The notes beneath the pieces were generated by a model. That model was not told the origin of the DNA. It saw nothing but the letters and a program-made list of their open reading frames with translations, and ran no database searches. Made by a program: the position numbers and the translations under genes. Source: Lateolabrax maculatus (Eukaryota > Chordata > Actinopteri > Acropomatiformes > Lateolabracidae). From it: DNA of 64,000 nt. Below are positions 36,948 to 51,387 of this stretch, one piece after another (within the stretch, counting starts at the first letter, position 1; the number at the start of each line of letters is the position of its first letter). The stretch is from assembly GCA_031216445.1 (NCBI GenBank), contig CM062204.1, forward strand, positions 17,723,501 through 17,787,500, given 5' to 3'.

Positions 36948-39900
36948 CTCTTGGACACATTTCCTTTCCTGTGCACATAAACAGCATGAAGCAGAGATTG
37001 TTTTGACTTCAGGTGGAAGTCTGTATCTAACCTTTTGCACTCAAATCCCCTTGCAGTGAACAGATCCAGGAACAGCTCACGTCTCCTTCAATTTTCATGC
37101 TCTACATAAGGAGCAACAAACCCAAACTGACATCAGATCTGCGCTTCACAGCCAATCAGCCATGCAGACCCATTTCAGTCTCTTTACTTTAGAGTTCACA
37201 CACACACACACACAATATACACAGTGATATCAGTGTCATTTGTGCAGCTCTCAGGAGCCATCTTTCCATGAAGTTCATCTAGGCAGATACTCCAGACCTG
37301 TCAGAGCAATTACCCATATCTCTGCTTGGGCTACTTTCACACACCCAGACACTCATGTAGTCTAATAACACTCATACAGTGCATGCAAACTTCTCACAGA
37401 AATGTGAACAGCTTGATTAAACTTCTTTAAATTATGTTTATGTTTTTCCTCTTGACTAAAATCTATCATTATCATTGGCATCAACGTCTGTGTAAAATTT
37501 CGTAATCGACTAACCCTTATATTTAACCACTTAACCATAAATACTACAAGACTACCGTCTATCTGTACGCTTTTGCCTGCAAGAGTGCATCAGCAAAGTA
37601 TATGAGCTGATGTTGTGCTGGCAAGACTTCTGTAGTTTCAGTTCCTGATCTATCGACATACATACACTTCTGTTAATACATTTTTAAAAAGTGACATCAT
37701 AAGTCAGTAGGTTGTCTTTGTCCTGTCCGCAATCAGCATAACAGGATTAATAGCAGAAACATTTGAAATCATTTTAGATAATTTAATTCTCAGAAATGTT
37801 ACTCTGAATCAGACATGACAGGAAGAATTAACCTGGCAACCAAAGTGAGGCCGTTGGCCGGAGACCATTTCAGAATATTAGCTGTTCATGTTGAGGCTGA
37901 GTGCTCTTAATGTAGCGAAAACTTGTATTATTACTTCTATACCTTTTCGCTTGGACAACACATGCACGCACACACAACTACATAATAAAGATTATCACAG
38001 TTTAGCAGTTAACAGCTAGACTGTTATGGGACACTGTAATTAAATGATTAGACTTTGGACGTTTTTCTACAATCTGCCAAGGGCTGCAACTAATGATTTC
38101 ATTATCAATGAAACTACCAATATCTTTTCCCATTTAATTGTTTTGTCAATGAAATGTCCAAAAATATAGAATATACCGTTATAATTTCCCCCAGCTCAAG
38201 ATGATGTATTCAGATGTCTTGTTTTGTCCAACCAACAGTCCAAAATCCAAAGATATTATGTTAACATTTCACGTTCTGATTTATTAACACTCTCTCTTCT
38301 TTCACAAAAAATAGTAGAATACTTCTGATTGCCTGTAAAACCTAATGCAATCTAAAAATATTGCCGGGGCTGCTTTTCTTTGTGCTGTTCTGGGTTTCAT
38401 CTGCTCGCAGAGGTTTATGTCGAGAGAGCAACGAGCCTCACTTAATCTTCTTCGAATAAATAGATCGCAAAAAATGAAGCCACGTTATAAAGCCAGATAT
38501 TCCACTAAAGGCCGGTGTGTGTTTACATTCCTACCTGGATTCATTTCAAACCATTACAGAAAAGGTTATGTCTGTGTTCTCTCTATTTAGCAGAATCAAA
38601 ACAGTTCTTTTGTAAGGTCCTCCCTCAACATGTTGGCCCTTTTCCGTTGTGTACTGGCCTCAGGATGATTGACAGCTGTTGGGCATCCTCACTGACTCAG
38701 CAGGGAAGGGATTGGACAATGATTGAGAGGTGTCTGGTCCGCTCACTAAGCACGTCTGGAGCAGATAGTGATTGACAGATGGCCTGCTGAGCTGAGGGTC
38801 CTCCCCCTGCTGGTGTGAATGTCAGTCTCTGTGTGTTTATTATTCTCTTGACAATAGAGCAGTAGAAGCTGTTTGTTCCTTTCCTTTGCTTTTTTTTTTT
38901 TTTCTTTCAATATCGATTCCAGTATCCGCCTGTACTGTGGAGGCAGGGTGGGTCAACTGATCTAAACTTATAGAGAAGTCGGTCTAGTTTGCATCGGTCT
39001 CTAAGTCGGCAGGGATCCACCAGGAATGATGCCTTCTACTCCGAGCTTTAGGGAAACTGAAGAGGTTGGCTCAGATTCAGGGGCCAGTAGACAATGTTTT
39101 TAATGGAAACCATCTTGTGTTTCCCGACCATGATTTCCTTGATGATGTCTGGTCACACTTGCAGAGGAATCAGTAACTTGGGGTGGCACATTTGATTGTT
39201 GTGAATGAAAGTATAAAATATGTTTGATAATAATTATAACTTCCCTTATGATAAGCAGATGAGGTCAAGATCGTCGTGTATTTGAATGCAGATATATTTA
39301 TTTAAAAAAAAAAGCTAATAAACAGCTATATCAGATGTTTGTCAGTGGGTTCCAAGATTGCATTTCGGCCAATGTGTTAACGTGATTGGTCAATACCACT
39401 CGGACTACAAGCAGACTACAAACAGAAACCAGAACGCTTCCAATACTAAAATGTTGGTCCCTTGCCTACAGATTCTTGATTCATATGCAGATATCTGTTT
39501 ATAGAGATTATGTAGTGTGTGCCTGGCCTAAAATAATCAATAACCTAGGATGGTGCGTGCTGACATTCACTCACAATACTGTCATTGACAAAATCAGATA
39601 AATATTATCTCTGTAATGATTGGCGCCTGGTGTAATGCACTCCATGTAATGAACTTCTGTTGAGGCTTTGTCTGTGTGTGTTGCAGCCTTTGAGCAGGTG
39701 AGAGTACTCCGCCCAGGGTTTGCATAACAAAACAGCAGCTTCCTGACATGTGCGGTTCAGTGCATGTCAGGAGAGGGAGGGAAAGAGATGAGGAAACAGA
39801 TTTAACAACAAATCCCATTTTCATCCCTTAGGCCTTCTGTCTATCAGTGGATTTTTTTTGTTTTGTTTTTTTGCTCCCTCTTTTCTTGTACCTGCCCCTT

Positions 39901-42900
39901 GTACAGTTCAGTACAAAACAATATCTGAGGCAGAGATGGTCTACTCTGTATACTCTGCCTTTACTTTGAGGTTAAGAAGAGACTACTGACTATTTCTTCT
40001 GTCAGTTTGTCCAGTGCGTTCTATACAAATCATTGAAGCATGTCAAATGAAACAACATGATTTGAAGCAGCTGGTGTGTGTTGCACTTCAGCCCCATTTT
40101 TATTTGTTGTAAGAATTAGTTACACAGTCATGTTTGTCCTGTCACTAAAAAGGATGCGGCCTACTCAAAGAGTAAGGTTTCCTCCACAACTGCCAAGCTG
40201 TCAGGCTCACACGGACCTGAATTGAAGAAGTGAAGTGGCTAATTGATGGTGAAAACAATGGCTGTAAGGTTGAGCCAACTTCATGTATCAAGATCCAGCT
40301 GCTATAACCAAAGCAAGGGATAGTCTTAAATTCAGTGTTTTCTTCCAAAAGCGCCATTTGTTTTACATGGTTTTCCGTGTTAGGGTGGGGGAGATGAGAC
40401 TTGAAGTTGAAGGTTATTGTGGAAAGAGCCAGACAACTTAATTTTGGTTCTGCCTAAAACCTATGGGTAGGCGGAGATAAGGAGGGGGTCAGGACGAGGG
40501 GAGTTAGAAGGGACCAACTGTCTGGATTTTAAATTTTTTTTATGAAGAAGATAGAAGGAGAGTGATGGAAAGAACAGCAAAGGAAGTAGAAAGGGAAGAT
40601 GGTCAGGAGAAAAGCACGGAGACAAGTAGGGAGGGAGGGGATGTAGGAAGGCCTGGAGGTGGTTAACATTGTCCTGCCCTCATTCTCATGCGGAGGGTTA
40701 GGTCACCTTGTCCCCGTTTTAGCCATTATGGCCACGTCTTTCTCCTGTTGCCTTGTTTTCTATTTCTGCCTCCTCCTGCTTGTGATAATGTATATTGTGT
40801 AGAGCTGATACAATTTGACAATTAAAGATATTTTCATCCATGTTTGCCAGCAATGTTCTTCTTCCCTGCTTTATTTGGTGCATTGCTTTGATTCTTGGTG
40901 TGTTACTGCCACCAACTATCAGCCCACAGAAAAGGGTAAAACCAACATTTTTCTTTTGGGCTGTTGGTTGGATAAAACAAGCAATCTGAATACATCACGT
41001 TGGGAAGTTATAAAAAGCATTTTTCACAATTTTCTTTTTCTTGACCGGCCCAGTTGTTTCACATTGTAGTGGCAGTATGGTTGCTGATTCATTTCTGTTC
41101 TCTGCCCCATTTCCTTCTTTCTCTGCTTATTTGTCTGTTTCAACCCTGGTGACCCTCTCAGCTGTGCCTCATCCGTCTCTCTCCTCCCTCTCTTCCTGTC
41201 CCCATGCTGCTCTCTCTTTGTTTGCCTCTTCTGTCTGTCTCTCTCTTTCAGCCCCTCGCTAACCACTTCTCTCTCAGTCTTTTTCATGAGCGTGACTGGA
41301 CAAACTGGCTTTTGCTCTTGCCAGTGTATTTTTTTTTCCCCCAGTCTCCGCTGCAGATGGTCCAATTGTATTTGAGTGTTACTGCGCTGCTAGCAGCAGA
41401 CTTGTACTGTACCCTCAAAAATAATGTTTTCTTGAATTTAACAGTGTAATTTTATGGTTATTGTATTTTCCTAACACATAAAGGCCACTGTTAAACCAGC
41501 CTTTCCTTTGAAGAAAACAGTAAATGTTCAGTTTGGTTTTTATTTCCCCTCTTCCTCCTTGTCCACTTGTTTTTTATTTCCCTCTTCCTCCTTGTCCACT
41601 CTATTCCTGGATACTACACGCTCCCTCTCCCTGCCTCTCTGTGATGCAGTCAGTCACTTTGACAAGAATAGGAAATGGTATTTCCCTGCAGGTTCATCTT
41701 TTTAACAGAACAATACAAAGTAGCCCATGTAGCAGATGAAGACGTCTACAGGAAATTATGTGCAAGTTAGTGTAAATCCATTGGAGAAACCCTTTGCAGA
41801 CTCATGCTTCTGTCATACAGTGTTTGTGTGAAACCTAATACCTTCAGCATTCCCAACTACAATACATGCAGTGTCTTTTACATGAGCATGTGTTTTCCTA
41901 CGTGCCATTACGGGCACAGCTTGTGCGGTCAGGCAAGAAGAACTTGACCAAATGTTCACATCATAAATTTGTTCAGCTAGCCAGTCCTATGTTGCCTGTT
42001 TCTGACTTGCATGTGATAGGATAAAGTTAAAGGGGAACTCCACCAATTTTACACATCAAAGTTTGTTTACAGGTCATGGGGAGTACTACTGCATATGCGG
42101 GGAAAAAAAATCCTATAGTAGTACAGGTAATTTTTATTGAGTTAAGCATGTACAGACAATTGAAATAATCATATGTCTGTGTCTGAAACAAGGCCCACAT
42201 AAATACAAAATACCACAAAATGTAACATAATTTGCCCCTCATCAATGCTCCTCATTTGTTGTCAGGATCTAACATACTGTGTCCTTGTTGAGAATAGAAA
42301 GAGAATAACCAATACCATCTAATTTCATGGTATGAATGTTACAGAACCTTTTTTTCCTTCCTCCTCTGTTATTAGCTATGACATTAAGCACAGTTACAGC
42401 TCATCTGTACTTCTTTTTCTCCCTGTAGAACAAGCATCCAGTCATAGTTAAAATGGCATTTGCACCTAGTGTCATATTAAACAGCCAACACCAAAGTCGA
42501 TATTGAAATGAGTGTACTGGAACCATAAGAGTACATAGATCACACCCTCTACAATAACACAGGCTCTGTGGCCCTACGCCCCAAGACACATGTCCTCATG
42601 TTTCACTGTAAAGTAAGTGTGTGTGTGCGTGTGTGTGCATTTGTGCGTGTGTGTGTTCGTGTGTATGTTCGTTCATTAAAAGTGAATGTCTGTCCCTGTC
42701 ATGTACGCTTGCACGACCACATAACCTTTGTGTGGACACTATCTCTGTACTGAGCGGTCATTATCACTCAGAACTCCAGGCGTTGTCCTCACAGTGGAGG
42801 ACAATGTTAATACACACAAACTAAAAAAAACCTGCACTTTAACCCAAGTTCTGTCTTGTCCTTCTCCATCGTGCTTTAGGCTACTCTACGCTGCTCACAC

Positions 42901-45900
42901 AGTCTGATTGAATTAGCCTTGCTTGGCGCCGTTATCTATTGAATTAGCCCGTAGTTACTCCTCTGGACACCGCTGCTGAATGTTCCTCCCGGGGCTACTT
43001 CACTAACTAGCTGCATTGGATGAGTCATGCATGTCCGTAAGCTCTCGCCATCTTTGTAGCGTTACACTGGGTCAACAACTGAGGGATAAAGTTGAGTGTT
43101 GTATTGTATCAGCTCCCTCTCTTTAACTGTTGAGCTCAGTTCATTGACAAGGTGTCAGTCTAAGAAAGGTGTGTCAGTTTCTTTTGTATTACTTGTTTGT
43201 TACGACTCATCTGCTGTTGCTCTTCTACCCTACATACATATGTGTGACCGAACAAATTTTGTCAATATCTGCTGCTGTTACCACGTCTTTAACACTTGTG
43301 GTGTTGGGAGTGACGGAACAAACGACACGTCCTGGAGGGTGGTGGACTGAGCTGATTATAACTGGACAGTTGGCTGCTTTGTGGCCTGGAGATGGTGTTT
43401 TAACAGTGGATACCTGTTTTTATGCATCATTCAATAGATGCATTGACTTTAAGGCTGTGGCTGTAACATGGGTTTATCAAAATCAGTCTGAGCCAGGGGT
43501 GATTGCAACTACTGATAGATTTCGCTGTAAAAGTATGATTTATCTTAAAAGGGAGGTTGAATTTCTTTTTTTTAAATATAGAATTGATAAGAGTGTATTC
43601 AAGTTCCTCCTTCTTGCAGAAAGAAAGCAGTCAGCGTGTTGAGCCTACTGAACTCTCTCTTTTTTAAAGTTGCGGCAGAGCACAGCGAGCCGTGTCCCTT
43701 TCAATTGACAGCCATGTTTCCAGCTCTGTGAGGCTCTACGTAGGCACAGTCGTGTTTTGAGCTAAATGCTAATGCCAAAATGCCCACAATGACAATGCGA
43801 TGGTGTTGCTAAACAGGTACCTTGTTCATCTTGTTAAGTTGTTGCGTCAGCATGTTAATATTTGCTAATTATCACTAAACCGATGAGGCCGATAGGAATG
43901 TCATTAGTTAGTTTAGTTTTGCAGGTATTTAGTCGCAAATTAATTATTAGACAAATTAAAATGTTGATCTAATGTTAGTGTTGGATGAAAAGTCAGAGGA
44001 TTACCAAAGTTATTACAATTTATCCTGAGGCAGACATGAAAATCTTCACAAAATTGAATGGCAATCCATCCAAAAGTTGTTGGGCCAGAGGAAAATTCAG
44101 GGAACACCAAGTCCAAATCAGTTGAATTAATCATCTGGGCAACAAAGATATTTTGTGACAGCCCATCTTGTAGATGTTGAAATAGTTCACAGGATAAATG
44201 AAAACTTTGACCTGCTGGTGGTCAGGGGATCCCCAAAATCAGTTAGATTCATCCTCTGAGAAACACTCAAAACTATTTCAAGGAAATCCATTTGATAGTT
44301 GTTGAGACATTTCAGTCTGGACCAAAAGTGGTGGACTGACATTGCCATCCCGAGAGCCATGCTGTTAACATGGCTAAAAAGTAAATCAAATGATCACAAG
44401 CCACCCAAAATAAACCTGCCCAACCGAATAAAAAGTAGTCCAGTTGTCAACCCAATCTGGCCATGCTAAACACTTGTCATATACATTTAAGCGTAGTAGA
44501 TGAAGTACTTTATCACTAAATATTTAAGTTCAAATCTTATTTTGTGAGGAGTTACTTTCGATCTCTGCTAAAAGTCAGAATGATGACGTGGATAAGAGGG
44601 TATGAGCAGAGTAGAAGAAGTCAAACAACATCTCTCCCGTTCAGTTACACAATGAGTTCACCATCTGACACACAATCACTTGGCAGTAACACTACAGCTC
44701 AACAGAAACACAAAAAACCACAGTTATACTGAAACACTCCAACCTCTTTTAAGCAACAGCAGTTACTCCCACTGTGACCAATGCTGTAAGTGCAAGCAAA
44801 CATTTCATCAGCGTTTCCTACAGTGGCAGGTGTGGATCACATGTACGTAAACTTTGCACAAGGAGTTGGAGGATTAACTGTGTCATGTTAAAGTGACCTC
44901 TTGGCTACAATAAGCCTTCTCCTCATCTTCATCTGGCTGTTGCTCTTGTGACTGGCTGCTTGTTTTTTTTTTTGGTCTTTGATACGACACTCAGATCAAC
45001 AACAACTCAGAAAGGTTCATCTTTGCAAAGAGTCTCATATAGACGAGAGATACTACTGACAACTATTGAAGCTTTCCTTCAAAGATTCTTAAAGATATTG
45101 AGGGGAGTGCCACGTAATTATGGGTAATGAATGAATGCCTTGGTTATAGACAGTATTTTGATTAATTTCAATTATTTTTGTTTTACAAAGTTGGTTCTAA
45201 ATCAAAGACTTGAGTTTAAGATTTAAACTAAAATTCTAAATATCTCATCAAAATGTCTTTATTGTATCACACAGTACCTGATTTAATTAATGAAATGGTC
45301 AAACTATATGGTGACACATCGTTAAATTCATTTAGCAGATGTTTTTGTCCCCACATATATCAGGAGCTACTACCTCCCATACTTTTTTTTTTTTTAAATG
45401 TGTAGTGATTTATTTTGGCCAAAAATAATATTGATAATTATTTTAACAGACTTTGGCAAGTGAACTGTTTTCAGCAACAGCAGACACGCTAAATTTAATG
45501 CATTATGAGTCATTATTGGGGATTTTACCAAAGGAAAAGTGATTATCCATAATTTGTCATAAAGCTCTAATATAGAGTTCACATCTGACATGGATTTACA
45601 GTGTTGCTGTGTGCTTGCTTATAGCCAGTTAATTACGTGAGTCCAAATGTCAGAGTGCCTGGTTGGATCAGTCTTTCTTTAAGTCTTTGTTTCAGTCAGT
45701 GTTACCTTTCTTTTCTTATCTAGGCTTACAAATAGATCTACTGAGGAGTGGAAAGAGATGAGTCAGCTTTATATGGAAAGACAAACCACAAAATGACCCC
45801 AAAATTACAGACGTAATTAGTCCACTCTTTGTGCGCTCAAATTCCTTTGCTATGACAGGAAAACCCATTTAAAAAACTGGACTATTTTCCCAAGGCTCAA

Positions 45901-48900
45901 AATGTGTGAATGGTCATACTGTGAAGGCAAAATGTTTTGTCTGTGTAACTATTCTATGTCCTTTACAACTGTGTTTAGGTTAAAAGAGAAACAGCACTTC
46001 CGGCGCTATAGCCAGTTTTTGAAACCGAAGAGTGGCACAGGTTGATGATCAAAATTAATGTTGTGACTTTTCCTGCATACTTTGTTTTCTATTTACATGA
46101 TATCGCTACAAATCACCAGATATTCATTCCATGATCTGAAATGTCTCAAAACACAGATTGCAACCAATATTTGATTATACCCATCTGGCACTGTGTGAAA
46201 TGCGATACACCTCTTAGATCATTGTTAATGTGCAGCGGAGGCTAGCATTAGGACGGTAACTCCACCTACTGCTGCTTATATAGAGATGTTATCGTGTTTT
46301 CGGATGAGGCTGTGACTGTATCCTATTGTCTTTCTATAGGGGAATGGCAATCGCCACTGAGGTTTGTAGCTATTGGGCCCAAAGGAAATAAGAAGTCAAA
46401 TGGCCAGCAGGAATGAGTCCCAATCACACTTTGTGGCTTTGATCCACTACTTATAAAATGCATCCTTCCCTTGTTTCCACCTTTAAGATTATATCACAGA
46501 TCCAAGTGAGAGCAAAAAGAAAAGCTGTCACAAATTCACTTCAAGCCAGATCTGATTAATCAGTGCGTATAAGCAGCTGAGGAAGACTGGATGTCATACA
46601 GGCTGAATGCCACAGATCCAGGAGTGATTTACAATAACCTTGAGAGGGAGAATGTGTTCCTGATATATAGAGTCCTCTGTCCCTCTTTTCTCTGTGTCTT
46701 GCTCACTACTGTCAGAAAAAATCACAGAGGAAACAGGAAAGGCCTGAGCAGCACGGTGTCGGGACGGATATCCTCTTTCGGAGGCGTTCCCCCTCCTCCC
46801 TCACTTAACTCTCCCTCTCTTTATCTCTTTTTATCGTTTTCCCCTCTCCAGCCCATTTTGCTCTCGGTGTGGCATTAACTATTTGGCCGAGCCCAGGAGC
46901 GTACCAAAGATTTCTGTTCCTCTATAGTTTTTTGGGTCATCATATCTGTATGAACCATGTGTTGGCATGGTGACGAGGAGGATGAGGACAGCTCGGAGGT
47001 GAAGTGTTGTTGGCTTGTTTGTTTGATTTGTGTGTTCCTGTAATAGTGGCTGTGATTTCTAGTGATTGACGCTCTCTGTCCTGCTGTGTTCATGATTGTG
47101 TGTCTGGTTTGTTGAGGCTCCAGATCTCACTCTGTAGTAAATTGTAGCTCTGCTAGCAGTGATTTTTGAAAAGACACAGGAAGGGAGGGGAGACTTGAGC
47201 AGTTGTTTACTGGTACTTAAGTGTGTACTAACATTTTTCATTTAAGATTATGGCATTTCTCACCCAGTAGAGAAGGACTCATGAGATTCATGAGAAAAGG
47301 CTGAAAGAGGACAATGGACATGGGACAGATTTGTAATTCACTTTGATGTTTGTGTATAGTATTGAGGTTTAGCTTATTTGGCAGGCAAACTATTCGGAAA
47401 ATGGCATTTCAAATGGAACTTTAGTAACGCTATTGTAAGCAGGTTGGACATTAGAGATTTGTTTTTGAAATATTATAAACACTGGCTGAGAAAGATTTTT
47501 GTCATTCCTCACTGCTCCTTCTTCATCTCTTCCCATCCTCCAGCTTCCTTTTTCTAGCATTTTTACCCAACTTTGCCCTTTTTCCTCTACCCCCTCCCCC
47601 TTTACTATCGTCTCTCCCTCTCTATCTCTTTCCTCCCACTGCTGCCTTATCCTGCTCACCATCTTTCCTCTTCTGTCTACATCACTCTCAACACCTCCTC
47701 TTACCAGCCTGACTGTTGTAAATTAAGCCTTTTATTGTCATGACAAAGATTTGTGTTTTGTTCATTACCACACTGCCTAACTTCTTCATCGTCTTTTTTT
47801 CCCTTTCTGTTCTCCCTCTCTGTTCACCCGTCCAGAGTGACCCAGGTGGGCTGTCGGTTCTGGAGCAGCTCGGTCTGGACCAAAACTCTGATTTCTCTGA
47901 CTCCAGTGTTCAGCAGCTTCTGGACGAGCAGCGCGAAAGGATCCGCAGAGAGATTCGCAAGGAGCTAAAAATCAAGGAGGGAGCTGAGAACCTACGCAGG
48001 GCCACGACTGACAAGAGGAACGCACAGCAGGTTAGATACAGTTACGCTCAGATCCTCCCAAAGCCTTCATCCACCAGCACTTGTTAGAGTCTGAAAGTCT
48101 CCTGCTATTGCTTGTTATACCACTCAAACTTATTTAATTTTTTTTTTGGCATGTAGCCTTTAAATAGGTTTCCAACTGGTAATGGATTATGTCAAATAAC
48201 AAAGAGAACGTCAGGGATTTGGCAAAAATACACTTTGCAAGGATGCTGTATATTCAAAAGCATCTTCCATTGACAGAACATCAGTAACAAGGCAGGAATA
48301 AAATGATACGGTCATGGAAGCGCTCTGATTTTTAAGTTGGAAAGTCGTTGAATTTTATGTTAGCAACAGTGCAGGAAACCAGTTTAATGACTGCTATCTG
48401 GAACAGGGGCTGGTGAATCAGTCACATACCAGTTCACCGGAACTGGGTAGATTTGCTGGTATGTTAAGCTCTTATCCTGTCGGGACTTTCTGAAGGCTGT
48501 GACACTTTTTTTTAAAGCCTCGTGACGAATGTTTTGAGCTTTGTTTACCAAATAGTAGGCTCACTGAGCACAAATTTCCACATTGTGAGGCAGGGCAGGA
48601 ATGCCACGCAGGCTGCCCAGTACAGCAGCTGGGCACCAGAAGAGAAAGACTTGAGCAGTTGGAGGGTTAAATGTTTTGCTCACGGGCAGTTGTAGCTATT
48701 AAGAGAGGAATGAGTCAGCAAAAAGGTTCGATAGTGTGCCCATCCAACCCCTGCAAGCAGAAAAAACGGATCACCACTGTGACTCCATTAAAGTATCTTT
48801 CTTTGCTTTGGACAAGTCCTTAAACACCTTTTTATTCTTTTCAACCTAATGACAATATGTGGATAAAAGCAGATTTTATTTTATTTTTTTTCCAGAAAGG

Positions 48901-50937
48901 AAGCATGAATGAGCCCGAAGTCATTCACTTTGCAACCCGCATTTTACCTGTCAATGTAGGGGATGGATTGTAAACAAATAAGTGTTGCTTAGACGCATTT
49001 CCATTGATGGAGAACTGTTCAGGAAGGGGTCCTTTTTGTTTTATGTAGTTTGAAAGGTATGATGCTGACGCTACTTACCTGCTTCAGTTTAGAGAATGCC
49101 ATTATGTCTAAATCAGGTGCATTAAACAAGATTAGACAGAAAGTCAACATTAACAATAGGAAACATTATAGGAACACCTTCAGAATTATAAATGTACTGC
49201 TATATAAAGTACAGTATTGAAGGATACATGTCTGGTAGAGCTGGTTTAAAGTCACAGACTGTCCAAAGTATCATAATTTACTGCTTGGTTGATACACTTA
49301 ACACACAGAAAATAAAATGCAGAATTATTTAATAATGAAAAAATAAATGATGTTCTACTGTGTTTGTTCTTGCGTTCAGGTGGACAGCCAGTTGCGGTCT
49401 TCTAGCCGCAGACTTGACAACCTACATGCTCAGCTGCAAGAACTGGACGCTCACATTGTGGTGAAGGGAGGAGAGGAGAATAAAGGTATGTTTGTGAAAA
49501 ACTGCCCCCCTTCGTGTCAAATCTACGTTGTGCTTTGGTTCCTTTTTCTCAGGTATAACCATGAGAAGAACTCAATTTAACTACTGCAAAGTTTATCATT
49601 TTAAACACCATGACCAAACAAGCTATTATTTGAAAGCCAGTTATCAGTATATGCCCTTTTCCTATTTCATCGGGTGGGACACCACATGGAAGAAGCCAAA
49701 CAATTGCTTTAAACCTTCTGTCTGTTGCGGGCCGTGAAATGCTGTATGATTTGGGCAACATTGACAGAGTCATCAGATCTGTTCCCATAATCCAGGATAT
49801 TAACCCCGTACATGCTGCTACAGAATTCCAATAGTGCCAAAATACTGTATTATTTGGCATTTACATGAAATTCCCCTGCGAGTATTTTCACTTTTGTGCA
49901 CACCATGTGAACCACTCGTCTTGTTCCTTTTTTATATCATGTCCAACCTTTTCCTTCCCTCCACAGATGAGTGTCCTCAGTCTCCCGGGGCAGAGAGTCG
50001 TACATCAGCCCACAAGGAACGCATTGCTGCCCTGGAGAGACAGCTCAACATCGAGCTCAAAGTCAAACAGGGAGTTGAAAACATGATCCCTGTCTACTCC
50101 AATGGATCCACCAAGGTACAGAACATTGACTTAATCCACACACATTCACACACCTGAGGACAACTGAAGAGATGAGTGTATAGGGCAGATATAATTGACA
50201 ACACACATACATACAGTAAATCTATGCCAAAACCTCAACAAGGGTGCAGCAGTGTATTAATACAGATACACATGCACACAATAAACGCAGGACAGTGCAA
50301 ATATTATTTTGTAGGGTATGGTACACAGTATACCCTTCCCCCACCTGGCTGATAACTGATAGTCTGTGTGTCTGTGTGTCTGTGTGCACCTTCATGGTCT
50401 ATAACCTTGCAATCTGCTGACTCAGATGATTATCTCTAAATGTGTAGGACCTGTGACACACACAATTCCCTTCCCTTATGCACACACCTCATCCCCTGAT
50501 TACTTAAGGTATTCCCTCCCCCTTTTTTATGCTACATGTTTCACCTTGCCACTTGACCTTGCTCTCATACCCTCCACTTCTCTTTCTGTTTCACTGCATT
50601 AAGACTTTAAAATACAAATATCTTAAAATATAATTTTTCTTGTGATTTGCTCCTCGTCTTGTCCCTGCTCCAATCAGGATAAGAAGATGTTGCAGACAGC
50701 CCAGCAGATGCTGCAGGACAGTAAGACCAAGATTGACATCATCCGCATGCAAATCCGCAAGGCTGTGCAGGCCACTGAGCACAATGATGACACACAGGGT
50801 AAGGTTGACTGGTTGGCTAAATGAGTGCATGAAACATGTACACACTTGTGGTTTTGAACAAACACTTTCCCAGTTCCAAATGCCAGAAAATAAATATTTT
50901 AGATGATAACATTTAAATGTTATGTTATTGTGTTAAA

Positions 50938-51007
<70 letters not shown>

Positions 51008-51346
51008 TAATGATTTTGACCAGAATGCTATGATTATTCCTAGCCTGAACATTTTTAGTTCACCTGTCAGAAAAAAGTGAGCTAAACTGTTAATTTCAAG
51101 TATTATACTGTGTGGTTTATGACAATTGTCAGCTGGCACCGACAGGATGCTTGGTCTTTTTCATGTTTCTATCTTCGTGTGATCTGCAGTCGTGCTTTTC
51201 TTTTTTATCTGCATGGTACACCGTTTGTCCTGAGCAGCAGCTGCAGACAGCAGACTCACAGTAGCATAAACAGATCAATAAAGAGCAGACTGTGTGTTTA
51301 GTTGTGTGGGAAAGAAGATAAATAGATGATACACAGTGGACAGTGA

Positions 51347-51387
<41 letters not shown>

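Larger units (their letters stand above)
21601..47835 (+). other. 26-kb first intron of pkn1
   Basis: No supported exon or RNA gene. It holds numerous microsatellites, at least four dispersed-repeat families listed separately, and several long pyrimidine-rich blocks (34966-35060, 35330-35720, 41090-41290, 46770-46860, 47490-47710). A long first intron next to a CpG promoter commonly carries enhancers and alternative first exons. None can be called from sequence alone. Confidence 0.7.

Noticed and set aside
43169..43642. 157-codon plus-strand frame in pkn1 intron 1
   Set aside because: No recognisable motif, no fitting splice sites and AT-rich codon use unlike the neighbouring exons. Length alone in 26 kb of intron is not sufficient.
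49347..49580. Unspliced ATG frame starting just before pkn1 exon 3
   Set aside because: The part from 49380 to 49485 is exon 3. The rest is intron on both sides, as shown by the acceptor, the donor and the phase match to exons 2 and 4.
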